From assembly GCF_001421355.1 (NCBI RefSeq), contig NZ_LMKC01000005.1:432918-496917 (forward strand): a DNA stretch of 64,000 nucleotides, read 5' to 3'. The notes under the pieces were generated by a model. The model worked only from the letters and a program-made list of their open reading frames with translations. It was not told where the DNA came from and searched no databases. Positions 6,720 to 14,970 of this stretch are shown here, in pieces. Numbering within the stretch: position 1 is the first letter of the stretch; each line of letters opens with the position of its first letter. The translations under genes and the position numbers were made by a program. This stretch comes from Sphingomonas sp. Leaf9. GTDB taxonomy: Bacteria; Pseudomonadota; Alphaproteobacteria; Sphingomonadales; Sphingomonadaceae.

Positions 6720-7043
6720 TCTCCTGTTATCGGGCCGTGCCCGGTTTCGTTGCGATGGCCCTGCCACAAGGGTGGACGTACCCCCGCGAAGGCGGGGGTC
6801 CAGAGCCACGAACGCCACCGCCCGCGGCCCTGGGTCCCCGCCTCCGCGGGGATACGGCCAAAGACGAGGCGAACCACGCCCCCCACCACGTCACCCCGGA
6901 CTTGATCCGGGGTCCCGCTTCTTCTTCTCCGGTCGAAACGGCGCACGCACGGCACGCCCTTCTCGACTACGGTTCTCGACAAGCTCGAAGCAAACGGGGA
7001 GGGAGAAGGCGAGAAGCATTGGCCGAAAACCCACCGCCCCCCA
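6720..7043. repeat. Mosaic of three intergenic repeat families between portal and terminase
   Basis: This 330-base gap holds no gene. It contains a family B palindrome (6778-6855; CCCCCGCGAAGGCGGGGGT paired with TCCCCGCCTCCGCGGGGA), a half copy of family C (about 6890-6925; CACCCCGGACTTGATCCGGG) and a half copy of family F (6959-6992; TTCTCGACTACGGTTCTCG then AAGCTCGAAGC). Related copies occur at 20211-20298, 27186-27285, 54038-54114 and 19544-19629. Their accumulation inside an operon suggests relaxed selection on close gene packing here. Confidence 0.8.
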
Positions 7044-8351
7044 TCACAACACCCGAACCACCGCCTCCCCCCGCCCGCTCAACATCAGCTCGAACATCGC
7101 CCACACCAGCGCATCGGCGCGATCCGGCGACCGCCCCGGCCCCTCATACCCCCCGCCGGTGACCAGCCCGCACAGCTCGTCCTCCAGCGCGGGAAACGCC
7201 CCGACATGAAACGCCCGCGCACCGGTATAGAGCGCCGCCACCGGCTCCGCCCGCGCGACCTTGCCGCGCGACGCATGGACCAGCCGCACCGGCAACCCGG
7301 CATCCGCCGCGCGCAGCACGCTCGCCACCATCGCCCCGCCCTGGTTCGCTTCCGCCACCACCCGGTCGGCGCTGTGGCGCGCGGCACATGCCGCGACCGC
7401 CGCCGCCCAGCCCTCGGGCGACAGGCCGGAAACGCTCGCATCCTCCAGCACATAGGCAAAGCCGTCCGCCCCCTTGCCCACCGCGACGATGCCGCACGCA
7501 TCGCCGCCGATCCCGGCGGGCGGATCGACCCCGACCACCACCCGCACCAGCGCCGGCGCGCGGACCACCCGCCGCGCCTCGATCACCGCCCGCTCCCACA
7601 GCGCGCCCGCGACATCCTCGATCAGCTCGCCGTCCAGCTCCTGCCGGCCCAGCCGCGTGCCGGCATAGGCCCCCTCGATCTGCGCGAAATAGCTCTCCGA
7701 CAGGTGCCGGTTGTCGCGCGACCGCCCGCCGCTGATCCGCACGCCCGGCATCGCCCGGATACGGCGCAGCAGCGGGATGACGCGCGGCGTGGTCGTGACC
7801 AGCGTCTGCGGCCGCTCGCCCATCCGCATCCCCATCATCAGGTTGTCCCACGTCGCATCGGCATTGCGCCATTTGGCCAGTTCGTCGCACCACGCGACAT
7901 GATGCTCCGGCCCGCGCAGCCCCTCCGGGCTTTCGGCGGCATAGACATGCGCCTCCGCCCCCGATCCGAACTCGACGACGCCGCGCGACGGACGCCACGT
8001 GACCGGCCCGTAATGCCGCCCGATCGCCAGCAGGCCGGCGGGGCCGCGCACCATCACGCTTTCCACATCGCGCCGCGTCGCCCCGACCAGCGCGATGCGC
8101 AGATCGCGCCGTTCCGCCGCCTGCGCGCACACCCATTCCGATCCGGCGCGGGTCTTGCCGAACCCCCGCCCCGCCTGGATCAGCCACACCGTCCAATCCT
8201 GATCGGCGATCGTCTGCCCATCGTGCGCCCACAGCTTGAACCGAGTCGTCAATTCGCTGCGGCGGTGCGGCGTGACCCGCAGCAGAAAGCGTTCGAGCTG
8301 CACGTCGTTCAGTTCGGTCATTGCCGCGACCAGCGGATCGAGACCGCTCAT
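7044..8351 (-). CDS. Large terminase subunit (GTA g2-like)
   Basis: A 435-residue packaging motor. The ATPase half has a Walker A-like motif GRGFGKT at residues 61 to 67, the Walker B/catalytic pair in HHVAWCDELAK (D156, E157) and the coupling motif TTTPR. The C-terminal nuclease half has VVVGVDPPAGIGGDACGIV with the first metal-binding Asp, and ends with SPDRADALVWAMFELM, another metal-site block. Start ATG 8351 overlaps the stop of the small-terminase-like gene as ATGA. RcGTA g2 packages host DNA by a headful mechanism; the same is inferred here because no phage replication or integration genes accompany it. Confidence 0.93.
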   Translation of the reverse strand: MSGLDPLVAAMTELNDVQLERFLLRVTPHRRSELTTRFKLWAHDGQTIADQDWTVWLIQAGRGFGKTRAGSEWVCAQAAERRDLRIALVGATRRDVESVMVRGPAGLLAIGRHYGPVTWRPSRGVVEFGSGAEAHVYAAESPEGLRGPEHHVAWCDELAKWRNADATWDNLMMGMRMGERPQTLVTTTPRVIPLLRRIRAMPGVRISGGRSRDNRHLSESYFAQIEGAYAGTRLGRQELDGELIEDVAGALWERAVIEARRVVRAPALVRVVVGVDPPAGIGGDACGIVAVGKGADGFAYVLEDASVSGLSPEGWAAAVAACAARHSADRVVAEANQGGAMVASVLRAADAGLPVRLVHASRGKVARAEPVAALYTGARAFHVGAFPALEDELCGLVTGGGYEGPGRSPDRADALVWAMFELMLSGRGEAVVRVL

Positions 8352-8836
8352 GCCCGCGTTTCCTGCCGGCCGCGCATCGCCTTGATCCGGGCGATCAGCA
8401 CGGCATCCGTCTCTGCCTGCGTCGCGCGGAACCGCTGCTCGCGATGCCCGCTGCCGCCCTTGACGATCGACCGGTGCCGGTCGAGCAGCTTGATCGCCTG
8501 TTCGACGCTGATCGCCCCCGTCACGACCCGATCCGGATCGCCGACCGCGACCCCGTCCAGCACCGCGATCGCCTTGGCCAGCAGCATCTCTTCCAACCGG
8601 TCGTACCCGGCCAGCAACGCCATGCGCCATTGCGCGGCAAAGGCAGGATCGCGGCGGCGCAGGGCATATACGCTGTTCTGCGACAGGCCGATTGCCTCGG
8701 CTGCGGCGCGTACGTTGCAGGTCGCCGCAACATGATCGAGGAACTGTTCGCGCCGGCCTTGCGTCCATCCCTTCGTGGCCCGACGCAACTGCACCGGTCG
8801 ACTGCACCCCTCGGCCAGCACCTCTTCCTTGCTCAT
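8348..8836 (-). CDS. Probable small terminase / DNA-binding protein (GTA g1-like)
   Basis: A 162-residue protein whose middle has a helix-turn-helix (NVRAAAEAIGLSQNSVYALRRRDPAF, about residues 42 to 67), followed by a helical segment with AGYDRLEEMLLAKAIAVLDG and a basic C-terminus. It overlaps the large terminase start by ATGA and is the first gene of the cluster, as RcGTA g1 is; that protein is the small terminase subunit in recent work. I place the start at 8836 (MSKEEVLAEG) next to a GGGGGGATGGGG ribosome site. Because GTAs package without sequence specificity, the DNA-binding motif may serve regulation instead. Confidence 0.78.
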   Translation of the reverse strand: MSKEEVLAEGCSRPVQLRRATKGWTQGRREQFLDHVAATCNVRAAAEAIGLSQNSVYALRRRDPAFAAQWRMALLAGYDRLEEMLLAKAIAVLDGVAVGDPDRVVTGAISVEQAIKLLDRHRSIVKGGSGHREQRFRATQAETDAVLIARIKAMRGRQETRA

Positions 8837-8915
8837 GCCCCATCCCCCCAGACGCACGTCGGGGCCGACGACGTTTCCGCCCGGCCCCGATCCCCACACT
8901 TCCCGATGTTCCTGT

Positions 8916-8944
8916 TTTGTGCCATAAGAGCGTCGCGCTGTCAA
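8916..8944 (-). promoter_or_regulatory. Candidate promoter for the GTA cluster
   Basis: On the minus strand TTGACA (8944-8939), a 17-base spacer and CACAAA (8921-8916) lie 80 bases before the small terminase start. The -35 is perfect and the -10 poor. The heptamer ATGTTCC (plus strand) occurs on both sides, at 8906-8912 and 8950-8956, and could be an activator site, which would fit a weak -10. Confidence 0.4.
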
Positions 8945-9095
8945 CCAAAATGTTCCCATTTGGTTCGTTTCACCGCAGCCATGGCGGATTGCCCCCCGCA
9001 TCCCCACATAAGGGGCATCGTTGGCAGATGGTCCGTAGGCGCCAGCGACCGGGAGACGCACGCGCTTCCGCTTACGCTGTTGGGAGCGTCAAACC

Positions 9096-9266
9096 ATGGA
9101 CCTCAACGATCTTCTTCACCGCCATCAGGTTTCGCTGATGCGCGCCGCCCATGCCAAATCGGTCGAGGCCGCCCATTCGCACGGCGGCATGGCGCGCGGC
9201 TATGAACGCCAGATTGCGTCGCTGCGCGACCTGCTCGGCGCCTCGGGCCGGATGGTGGCGGCATGA
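9096..9266 (+). CDS. 56-residue conserved-looking protein upstream of the MbcA-like gene
   Basis: Starts at ATG 9096 behind GGGAG and encodes MDLNDLLHRHQVSLMRAAHA onward, a mostly helical protein with a His-rich segment (AHSHGGMARGYERQ). It ends in an ATGA overlap with the following antitoxin-like gene, so the two are co-translated. I do not recognise the family. The ribosome site lies in the loop of a small inverted repeat, ACGCT (9074-9078) and AGCGT (9085-9089). The pair is divergent from the GTA cluster and shares its 259-base upstream region, so a regulatory tie to GTA genes is possible but unproven. Confidence 0.7.
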   Translation: MDLNDLLHRHQVSLMRAAHAKSVEAAHSHGGMARGYERQIASLRDLLGASGRMVAA

Positions 9267-9601
9267 CCGCCGCTCTCGCACCCGTGGCCGACGACATGGT
9301 CGATGGCGTGGCGAACGATGGCGATGCGACGCCCGCCGCCGCCCCGGCCGAACCCGCCGCGCGCCCCGGCGCGATGAAGTTCCGCCGCAAATACACGACC
9401 GTCCGCCTCACCCCGGATCAGGCCACCCGCCAGGGACAGGTCGCGACCGGCGCCTTCCGCCACTTCGGCGGGCGCGACGCGGCGATGGCGTTCCTCAACG
9501 ACCACGACGAAACCCTCGGCGGCCGCCCGCTCGACCTGGCGATCGCCAGTGCCGAAGGACTGGCGCTGGTCGAGGCGGCGATGGTCGCACGGGGGAAGTA
9601 A
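9263..9601 (+). CDS. MbcA/ParS/Xre-like antitoxin (DUF2384 domain), no toxin partner
   Basis: A 112-residue protein. Residues 1 to 40 are low-complexity Ala/Pro/Asp; the core then reads TVRLTPDQATRQGQVATGAFRHFGGRDAAMAFLNDH and the C-terminus LGGRPLDLAIASAEGLALVEAAM. The last block matches the toxin-binding DUF2384 fold, where a Leu-Gly-Gly-x-Pro-x-Asp-Leu turn precedes a Gly and a C-terminal helix. Such proteins normally precede a RES/MbcT-type NAD-degrading toxin, but the next gene is a convergent dapF. It is therefore an orphan, possibly a regulator or a domesticated antitoxin. It is translationally coupled to the 56-residue gene. Confidence 0.78.
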   Translation: MTAALAPVADDMVDGVANDGDATPAAAPAEPAARPGAMKFRRKYTTVRLTPDQATRQGQVATGAFRHFGGRDAAMAFLNDHDETLGGRPLDLAIASAEGLALVEAAMVARGK

Positions 9602-9630
9602 CGCTCCCCCGACCTTGAGCCGGCCATCAA

Positions 9631-9666
9631 GCGTCTGTCGAGAACCCACCCGTTCCCGACAGACGC
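9631..9666. terminator. Bidirectional hairpin between convergent genes
   Basis: Perfect 10-base arms GCGTCTGTCG (9631-9640) and CGACAGACGC (9657-9666) around a 16-base loop, exactly between the convergent antitoxin-like gene and dapF. No T-tract on either side, so it may act as a 3' end stabiliser as much as a terminator. The arm sequence CTGTCGAGAACCC is shared with repeat family F near 19565. Confidence 0.6.
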
Positions 9667-9671
9667 GAACC

Positions 9672-10622
9672 TCACAACCCTGCCAGCATCGCCTCCCACG
9701 CCGCGACTTCCCCGTCGCGCCGCCCCACGATCCGCAGCGGACCCGCAACGCCGGTCGCCGGATCGACCTCGATCTCGCCATCCCATTCGAACGTGGCGTT
9801 GCCGGCGATGGTCACCACGCCATCGGCGTCGGCCTTCGCCCGCACCATGCCGCCGCGATTGAAGACCCGCGTCTCCACGCCCCAGCCGATCCGCCCCGTC
9901 CGCGCCGCCGCATGGGTCGACGCCGCCATCGCGCTGCCGCAGCTGTTGGTCAGCCCGACGCCGCGTTCATAGGTCCGCACGAACAGCGCGGGCGCATGAT
10001 CCGCCTCGCGCAGCTCGACGAAGCTGACATTCGCCCGCGTCGGGATCAGCGCCGGCGCGCTCTCGCACCAGTCGCCCAGCCGCACCAGCTCGCCCTCGTC
10101 CACTGCCTCCACGAACGCGACCAGATGCGGGTTGGGCATCGCGACCGCGGTAAAGCGCCGCTCGCTCGGCAGACCGGGGATCACCGCCTCGACGAACGGC
10201 GCGTCGCCAACGGTCAGCCCGACATCGCCGGGATCGAGCGACACCGGCCCGACCTTCGTCTCGATCGTGGCGACGCCGGCGGCGATTTCGGCCACCACCC
10301 GCGCCTGCGCGACGCTGGTCTTCAACCGCACCTGCCCCTGCGCGGTCCCGGTCACCTCGAACCCCAACCGCGCGGTACAGCGCAGCCCATTCAGGCACGT
10401 CTCCGCCTCCGACCCATCGGGATTGAACATCCGCATCCCGAAAATATTCTCGGCATCTGAAGCAGTTAGCAGTAAAAGCCCATCGCCACCGACATCCCCC
10501 GCCCGATCCGCCAGCACCCGCGCAACCCGCGCCCACGCCGCATCGTCCAGCGCGATCGCCCGCGCATCGATCAGCGGAAAGTCGTTCCCCGACCCATGAC
10601 ACTTCACAAAAGACAGTTTCAT
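9672..10622 (-). CDS. dapF: Diaminopimelate epimerase, atypical active-site clade
   Basis: A 316-residue DapF-type isomerase that would interconvert LL- and meso-diaminopimelate for lysine and peptidoglycan. The N-terminus VKCHGSGNDF, the repeat-fold layout and two half-site cysteines are present. The signatures differ from the usual proteobacterial form: the first reads ETCLNGLRC instead of CGNGARC, and the second reads YERGVGLTNSCGSAMAAS instead of ACGTGACA. The second resembles the form I recall from some Firmicutes. It may be a second DapF-like epimerase beside a standard copy elsewhere. It overlaps the GST start by ATGA, so it is the second gene of a two-gene operon. Confidence 0.8.
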   Translation of the reverse strand: MKLSFVKCHGSGNDFPLIDARAIALDDAAWARVARVLADRAGDVGGDGLLLLTASDAENIFGMRMFNPDGSEAETCLNGLRCTARLGFEVTGTAQGQVRLKTSVAQARVVAEIAAGVATIETKVGPVSLDPGDVGLTVGDAPFVEAVIPGLPSERRFTAVAMPNPHLVAFVEAVDEGELVRLGDWCESAPALIPTRANVSFVELREADHAPALFVRTYERGVGLTNSCGSAMAASTHAAARTGRIGWGVETRVFNRGGMVRAKADADGVVTIAGNATFEWDGEIEVDPATGVAGPLRIVGRRDGEVAAWEAMLAGL

Positions 10623-11284
10623 TTCGCAACCCTTGCCCGCGCCCGCTCGATAAATGCCCGCTCACCCGCCACCCGCGTCGCAAAGGCCGGCCGCGCCAGC
10701 ATCGCCGCCAGATAGCGCGCAAGGTCCGGATATACCGCCGCATCGACCGGCGCACAGGCATGCAGCGTGCTGGCAAAGGCGCTCGCGACCGCGATATCGG
10801 CCAGCGTCAGCGTATCCCCGACCAGAAAGTCCTGCCCGCCAACCTGCGCGTCGAGATAGGCGAGGATGCCCGGCCACTGATCGCGCTCCGCCGCATCCGC
10901 CACCGCCGCATCGCCGACACCGCCGCGAAACAGCGGCCCGACCACCCGGTTGAACAGCATTGCCCGACCGGCACCGAACACGATCGTATCCGCCAGTTCA
11001 TCGAACCAGATGGCACGCCCGCGCGCCTGCGCCTTGGCGGGGATCAGCGCCGGTTCGGGATATTTCGCCTCCAGATAGGTGACGATCGCACTCGAATCGG
11101 CCAGCGAGAAATCGCCATCGACCAGCGCCGGGATCTGCCCGAACGGGCTGATCGCGCGAAACGCCGGCGACGCATCGCCGGGCGCAGTGGGGATCAGGTC
11201 GAGCGCGATCCCCTTTTCCTCGGCGAACACCGCGACCTTGCGGACGAACGGCGAAATGGTCGAACCATATAGCTGCATCGACAT
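10619..11284 (-). CDS. Glutathione S-transferase family protein
   Basis: A 221-residue GST. The N-terminal thioredoxin-like domain begins MSMQLYGSTISPFVRKVAVFAEEKG, with the Ser of STISPF at the usual catalytic position, and includes GQIPALVDGDFSLADSSAIVTYLEAKYP with the cis-Pro and the Ser-Ser glutathione gamma-Glu site. The C-terminal helical domain carries LVGDTLTLADIAVAS, the conserved N-capping region. GGGGAGA precedes the ATG at 11284. The gene ends in an ATGA overlap with dapF. Substrate unknown; general detoxification or maleylacetoacetate-type chemistry would both fit. Confidence 0.9.
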   Translation of the reverse strand: MSMQLYGSTISPFVRKVAVFAEEKGIALDLIPTAPGDASPAFRAISPFGQIPALVDGDFSLADSSAIVTYLEAKYPEPALIPAKAQARGRAIWFDELADTIVFGAGRAMLFNRVVGPLFRGGVGDAAVADAAERDQWPGILAYLDAQVGGQDFLVGDTLTLADIAVASAFASTLHACAPVDAAVYPDLARYLAAMLARPAFATRVAGERAFIERARARVAK

Positions 11285-11331
11285 GCAATCTCCCCACGGC
11301 GCGCGAAGGGGGCGACACCGGCCCGTCGGCT

Positions 11332-13788
11332 GTGCCACAATCGGGTATCGTGACGATAGTCCTCCTCCTCGCCGTGATCGCGCAGACGGTCCTACTGGTC
11401 CGGTTGCAGCGGCGCGTCGACGTGCTGGAACGGCGCGAACCGCGCCCGGCCGAGCCAGCGCTCCGACCGGTGCCTGCCCCCGCACCGATCGCGCCCCGTC
11501 CGGTCGTCGCCACGCCTGCCCCGTCCGACGAAGCGCGCGCACGTCGCGCTCCCCGCCCCCGCCCGCCGCGCCCGAAGATCGATGTCGAAACGCTGATCGG
11601 CAGCCGCCTGCCGGTGTGGATCGGCGGGCTGGCGCTGGTCGTCGGCGGCATCTTCCTCGTCCGCCTGTCGATCGAGGCGGGGTGGCTGACCCCGGCAATC
11701 CGCACCGTGCTGGCCGCGCTGTTCGCGCTCGCGCTGCTGATCGGCAGCGAAGCGGCGCGGCGCATCCCCGCCACCCGCGACGATCCGCGCATCGCACAGG
11801 TGCTGGCCGGCGCGGGCATCGCCTCGGCCTATGCCACGCTCTATCTCGCCGCCGCGCTCTACCACCTGATCGGCCCGGCGACGGGCTTCGCGATCATGCT
11901 GGGCGTCACCGCGCTCGGCCTGTTCCTGGCGCTGCGCCACGGGCCGCCAACCGCCGTCATGGCGCTGGTCGGCGGGTTCGCCGCACCGCTGGTCGCGGGC
12001 TATGACGCCGCCGGGATCGGCGCGCTGCTCGTCTATCTCGGCCTGTTCGTCGCCGCGCTGCTGGCGCTCGCCATCGTGCGCGGCTGGGCGTGGCTGGCGC
12101 TGTCGGCGCTGGTCGCGGCGTTCGGCTGGGCCGGGCTGCTGATCGCGCTGGTCCCGCCGACGAGCCTCAGCGGCATCGGCGCGTTCCTGATCGCGCTCGG
12201 CATCGGCGGCACGCTCGCCGCCCCGCGCGCCGCGATCACCCGCCCGTGGCTGCGCGCCGCACCGCTGCAGGTGGCGCTGCTCCAGACGCTGGCGCTCGCG
12301 CCGATGCTCGACTTTTCCGGGCTGGCGTGGGGCTTCTACCTCACCCTGTCTGCCGCCGCGCTGTTCCTCGCATGGCGCGACGCGACCCTACTGCACGCCG
12401 CGATCGGCGCGGCGATCCTCGTCACCTTGCTGGTCGCGCTCGGGCTGGTGCAGGGTCCCAATGCGACCCCGGCGGCGCTGCCCGTCGCGCTGCTGCTGTT
12501 CGGTGCTGGCGGCGGCGTTGCGTCCCGCCGCGCGCCCGGCTGGGCCGTGGTGGCACTCACCGGCACTACCGCGCCACTGTTGGCGGCCCGGATCGTCGCC
12601 CCCGACCTGCTGTCCCCGGCGCTCTGGGCGCTCGCCAACCTCGCCCTCGCACTTGCCGCCGCCGCCCTTGCCTGGCGCCACCGCGACCGTGCCGATCGCG
12701 GCGACATGGGGCTGGTCGGCGGCGTGGCGGTGGCGGCGCTCGGCACCGGTCTTGCCGTCGCCGCGCTGCTCCCGGCGGTGCTCGCCCCGCTCGCCGCGCT
12801 CGGCATCCTGCTGGCGGCGGCGCGGTTCGACCGGGCGATCCCCGAACGGCTCGCGCTGTTCCCGCCGCTGGTCCTGCTCGCCCTCGCCCTCCCGCCGCTG
12901 GCCGATGTGGCACAGGCGCTGTTGGTGTCGCTGCTGTGGGAGGAACTGCCCTATCTCCACCTGCCCGCCTCCGGCGATGCCGCCCGCCTGCTCCTGCTCC
13001 CCGCGCTCGCGCTGGTCGGCGCGGGCCTGTGGCAGCGCGGCCTGTTCGGCCCGGCCCGCCGCCTGATCCTGCCCACCGCGACCGGCATCGCCATCGCCGG
13101 CCTCTATGTCCTGCTGAAGCAACCACTGGCCATCGCCACGCCCGAAGCGTTCCGCGCGTCGGGCTTCGTCGAACGCGCGATCCTGACCGACCTCGCGCTC
13201 CTCGCCGCGTGGGTCGCATGGCCGCGCCAGCGCCGCGTGGGTCAGGCGCTGCTCGCCCTCGCGCTGGGCCGCATCCTGTGGTTCGACCTGCTCGGCCTCA
13301 ACCCCGCCTTCGTGCCCCAGGCGGTCGGCGCGCTGCCGATCGTCAACGCCGCCACGCTCCATTTCGCCCTTGCCGCCGCGATCGTGTGGCGCCTGACCGA
13401 CCTGCCGCGCCGCAGCCTGATTGCGGCGCTGCTGACCCTCATCGCAACCCTCGCCACCATCCGCCAGATCGCGCACGGCACGATCCTCACCGGCCCGGTC
13501 GGTCTCGCCGAAAATGGCGGCTATTCCGCTGCGATGCTGGCGCTCGCCATCCTCTGGCTATGGCGCGGCATCGCGCGGGGCAGCGCCGACCTGCGCCGCT
13601 TCGGCCTGACGCTGCTGACCCTCACCACGCTGAAGGTCTTCCTGATCGACGCCTCGGCGCTGGAGGGCGTGCTGCGCATCCTGTCGTTCATGGCGCTGGG
13701 CGGCGCGCTGATCGCGATCGGCTGGGCGTATCGGCGGTTCGTCACGCCAGCCGGTAATGCGCTGCCAGCCGATCGAGCGCCAGCGTAA
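11332..13788 (+). CDS. DUF2339 multi-pass membrane protein
   Basis: About 818 residues with a very high Leu/Ala content and roughly two dozen predicted transmembrane segments. After an N-terminal helix and coiled segment (VIAQTVLLVRLQRRVDVLERRE) comes a Pro/Arg-rich linker, then the family-typical block IGSRLPVWIGGLALVVGGIFLVRLSIEAGWL, which marks DUF2339. The start is GTG at 11332 after GAAGGGGG; a later GTG at 11350 is possible. Function of the family is unknown. Its 3' end overlaps the convergent DUF6456 gene by 47 bases. Confidence 0.85.
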   Translation: MPQSGIVTIVLLLAVIAQTVLLVRLQRRVDVLERREPRPAEPALRPVPAPAPIAPRPVVATPAPSDEARARRAPRPRPPRPKIDVETLIGSRLPVWIGGLALVVGGIFLVRLSIEAGWLTPAIRTVLAALFALALLIGSEAARRIPATRDDPRIAQVLAGAGIASAYATLYLAAALYHLIGPATGFAIMLGVTALGLFLALRHGPPTAVMALVGGFAAPLVAGYDAAGIGALLVYLGLFVAALLALAIVRGWAWLALSALVAAFGWAGLLIALVPPTSLSGIGAFLIALGIGGTLAAPRAAITRPWLRAAPLQVALLQTLALAPMLDFSGLAWGFYLTLSAAALFLAWRDATLLHAAIGAAILVTLLVALGLVQGPNATPAALPVALLLFGAGGGVASRRAPGWAVVALTGTTAPLLAARIVAPDLLSPALWALANLALALAAAALAWRHRDRADRGDMGLVGGVAVAALGTGLAVAALLPAVLAPLAALGILLAAARFDRAIPERLALFPPLVLLALALPPLADVAQALLVSLLWEELPYLHLPASGDAARLLLLPALALVGAGLWQRGLFGPARRLILPTATGIAIAGLYVLLKQPLAIATPEAFRASGFVERAILTDLALLAAWVAWPRQRRVGQALLALALGRILWFDLLGLNPAFVPQAVGALPIVNAATLHFALAAAIVWRLTDLPRRSLIAALLTLIATLATIRQIAHGTILTGPVGLAENGGYSAAMLALAILWLWRGIARGSADLRRFGLTLLTLTTLKVFLIDASALEGVLRILSFMALGGALIAIGWAYRRFVTPAGNALPADRAPA

Positions 13789-14197
13789 GCACCAGCCGCC
13801 CGGCCCGCGCCGGCCACCCCAGCGCCTTCTCCGCCGCCGGCAGCCCTTCGTTCGCGCACACCGTTCGCCAGAGGATATCCGACAGCCCCGGCCCGACCGC
13901 CGCCACCGCCGCATCGAACCGCGCCTTGGCCGCCACCTGCCCGCCCGACGGATCGCTGGGAGCCCCCTTGCCCCCGCGCGGCGCGGCGTCCCACCGCATC
14001 GTGACCCGCGGCCCCAGCGCGGCGCGCTCATAATCGCCGCGCAGCCGCTCGCCCGCCTCATATTGCCGCGCATCGACCAGCGATCGCGATCGCAACCAGT
14101 CGAGCGGTGATTCGCGCAAATTGACCTGCACCCGCCGCCCGCCGGCCTCGTCCCGCACCCGGCCGTCCGCCAGCTGCCGTTCCACCAGTTCGCGCAC
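13742..14197 (-). CDS. DUF6456 domain protein
   Basis: A 151-residue protein whose sequence NLRESPLDWLRSRSLVDARQYEAGERLRGDYERAALGPRVTMRWD and later GLSDILWRTVCANEGLPAAEKALGWPARAGRLVL match the alphaproteobacterial DUF6456 family. The C-terminal helices look like a DNA-binding or sigma-like fold, but no role is established to my knowledge. I chose the GTG at 14197 because AGGAGG stands 6 bases before it; an ATG at 14245 is possible. Longer homologues have an extra N-terminal region that is lacking here. It is divergent from the XRE regulator and overlaps the DUF2339 gene tail to tail. Confidence 0.82.
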   Translation of the reverse strand: MRELVERQLADGRVRDEAGGRRVQVNLRESPLDWLRSRSLVDARQYEAGERLRGDYERAALGPRVTMRWDAAPRGGKGAPSDPSGGQVAAKARFDAAVAAVGPGLSDILWRTVCANEGLPAAEKALGWPARAGRLVLTLALDRLAAHYRLA

Positions 14198-14299
14198 ACC
14201 CCGCCTCCTGCATCCGATTCGCCGCCGGGGTTGCCATGACGGCATCGTTGTAGGAAAGCGTTTGTACCAGATCGGTTTGCGCACAAGGATGACGCCCAG

Positions 14300-14860
14300 A
14301 TGATTACCGCCATCCGCGAAGTACGCCGCGCGCAGGGCCTGACGCTGGAAGAGGTCGCGATCCGCTGCGTGCCGCCGACCACCGCGCAGACGATCGGCCG
14401 CCTCGAAACCGGCACCCGCACCGTGTCGGTCGGCTGGCTCAATCGTATTGCAGAGGCGCTGGCGGTCGATGCCGCCGATCTGGTCCGCCTGCCCGAACGG
14501 CCCGACATTCCCGTCGCCGCGATCCTCGACGGATCGGGCGCCACCGCCCCGCGCCGCGCGATGAGCGTCACCCCGCCGCGCAGCGAAGCCGACCTTGTCG
14601 CCATGATCGTGCAGGCGACGACCGGCGACTATCGCGCAGGCGATATGGTGTGGTGCCGCCGCCTCGCGCCCGCCGATTATATCGCCGCGCTCCACCGCGA
14701 CGTCCTTGCCCCCGCCCCCGCCGGCCGCTTCGCGTTCGGCCGGTTGCTGGCGTTCGATGGCGACATGGTGTCGATCCTCCCCGCGACGCTCGGCACCAGT
14801 CCGGTGCCCTTGCGCTGCGCGTGGATCGCGGTGGCCGAACGGCTGGTGCGCAATCTGTAG
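14300..14860 (+). CDS. XRE-family transcriptional regulator
   Basis: A 186-residue protein with an N-terminal Cro/CI-type helix-turn-helix (IREVRRAQGLTLEEVAIRCVPPTTAQTIGRLETGTRTVSVGWLNRIAEALAVD, residues 4 to 56). The C-terminal domain (GDYRAGDMVWCRRLAPADYIA, then GRFAFGRLLAFDGDMVSILP) resembles the small beta domain of S24-like repressors but shows no Ser-Lys dyad. AAGGA precedes the ATG at 14300. The 100-base divergent gap before it, containing GTTTGTACC and GTTTGCGCAC, could hold an operator for itself and the DUF6456 gene. Target genes are unknown. Confidence 0.85.
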   Translation: MITAIREVRRAQGLTLEEVAIRCVPPTTAQTIGRLETGTRTVSVGWLNRIAEALAVDAADLVRLPERPDIPVAAILDGSGATAPRRAMSVTPPRSEADLVAMIVQATTGDYRAGDMVWCRRLAPADYIAALHRDVLAPAPAGRFAFGRLLAFDGDMVSILPATLGTSPVPLRCAWIAVAERLVRNL

Positions 14861-14970
14861 GGTATGCCCTCCTCTGGCCCACACCGTACCCTCGCCCGCA
14901 AACCCCAACTTTCCCCGACGTCACCCTAAAGCGTCGTGACGCCCCTGCCCCGGCGTGGTAGCCCTTGCCC

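Noticed and set aside
1..9601. An intact prophage
   Set aside because: No integrase, repressor-antirepressor pair, replication, holin or endolysin gene is visible; gene order is that of a gene transfer agent.
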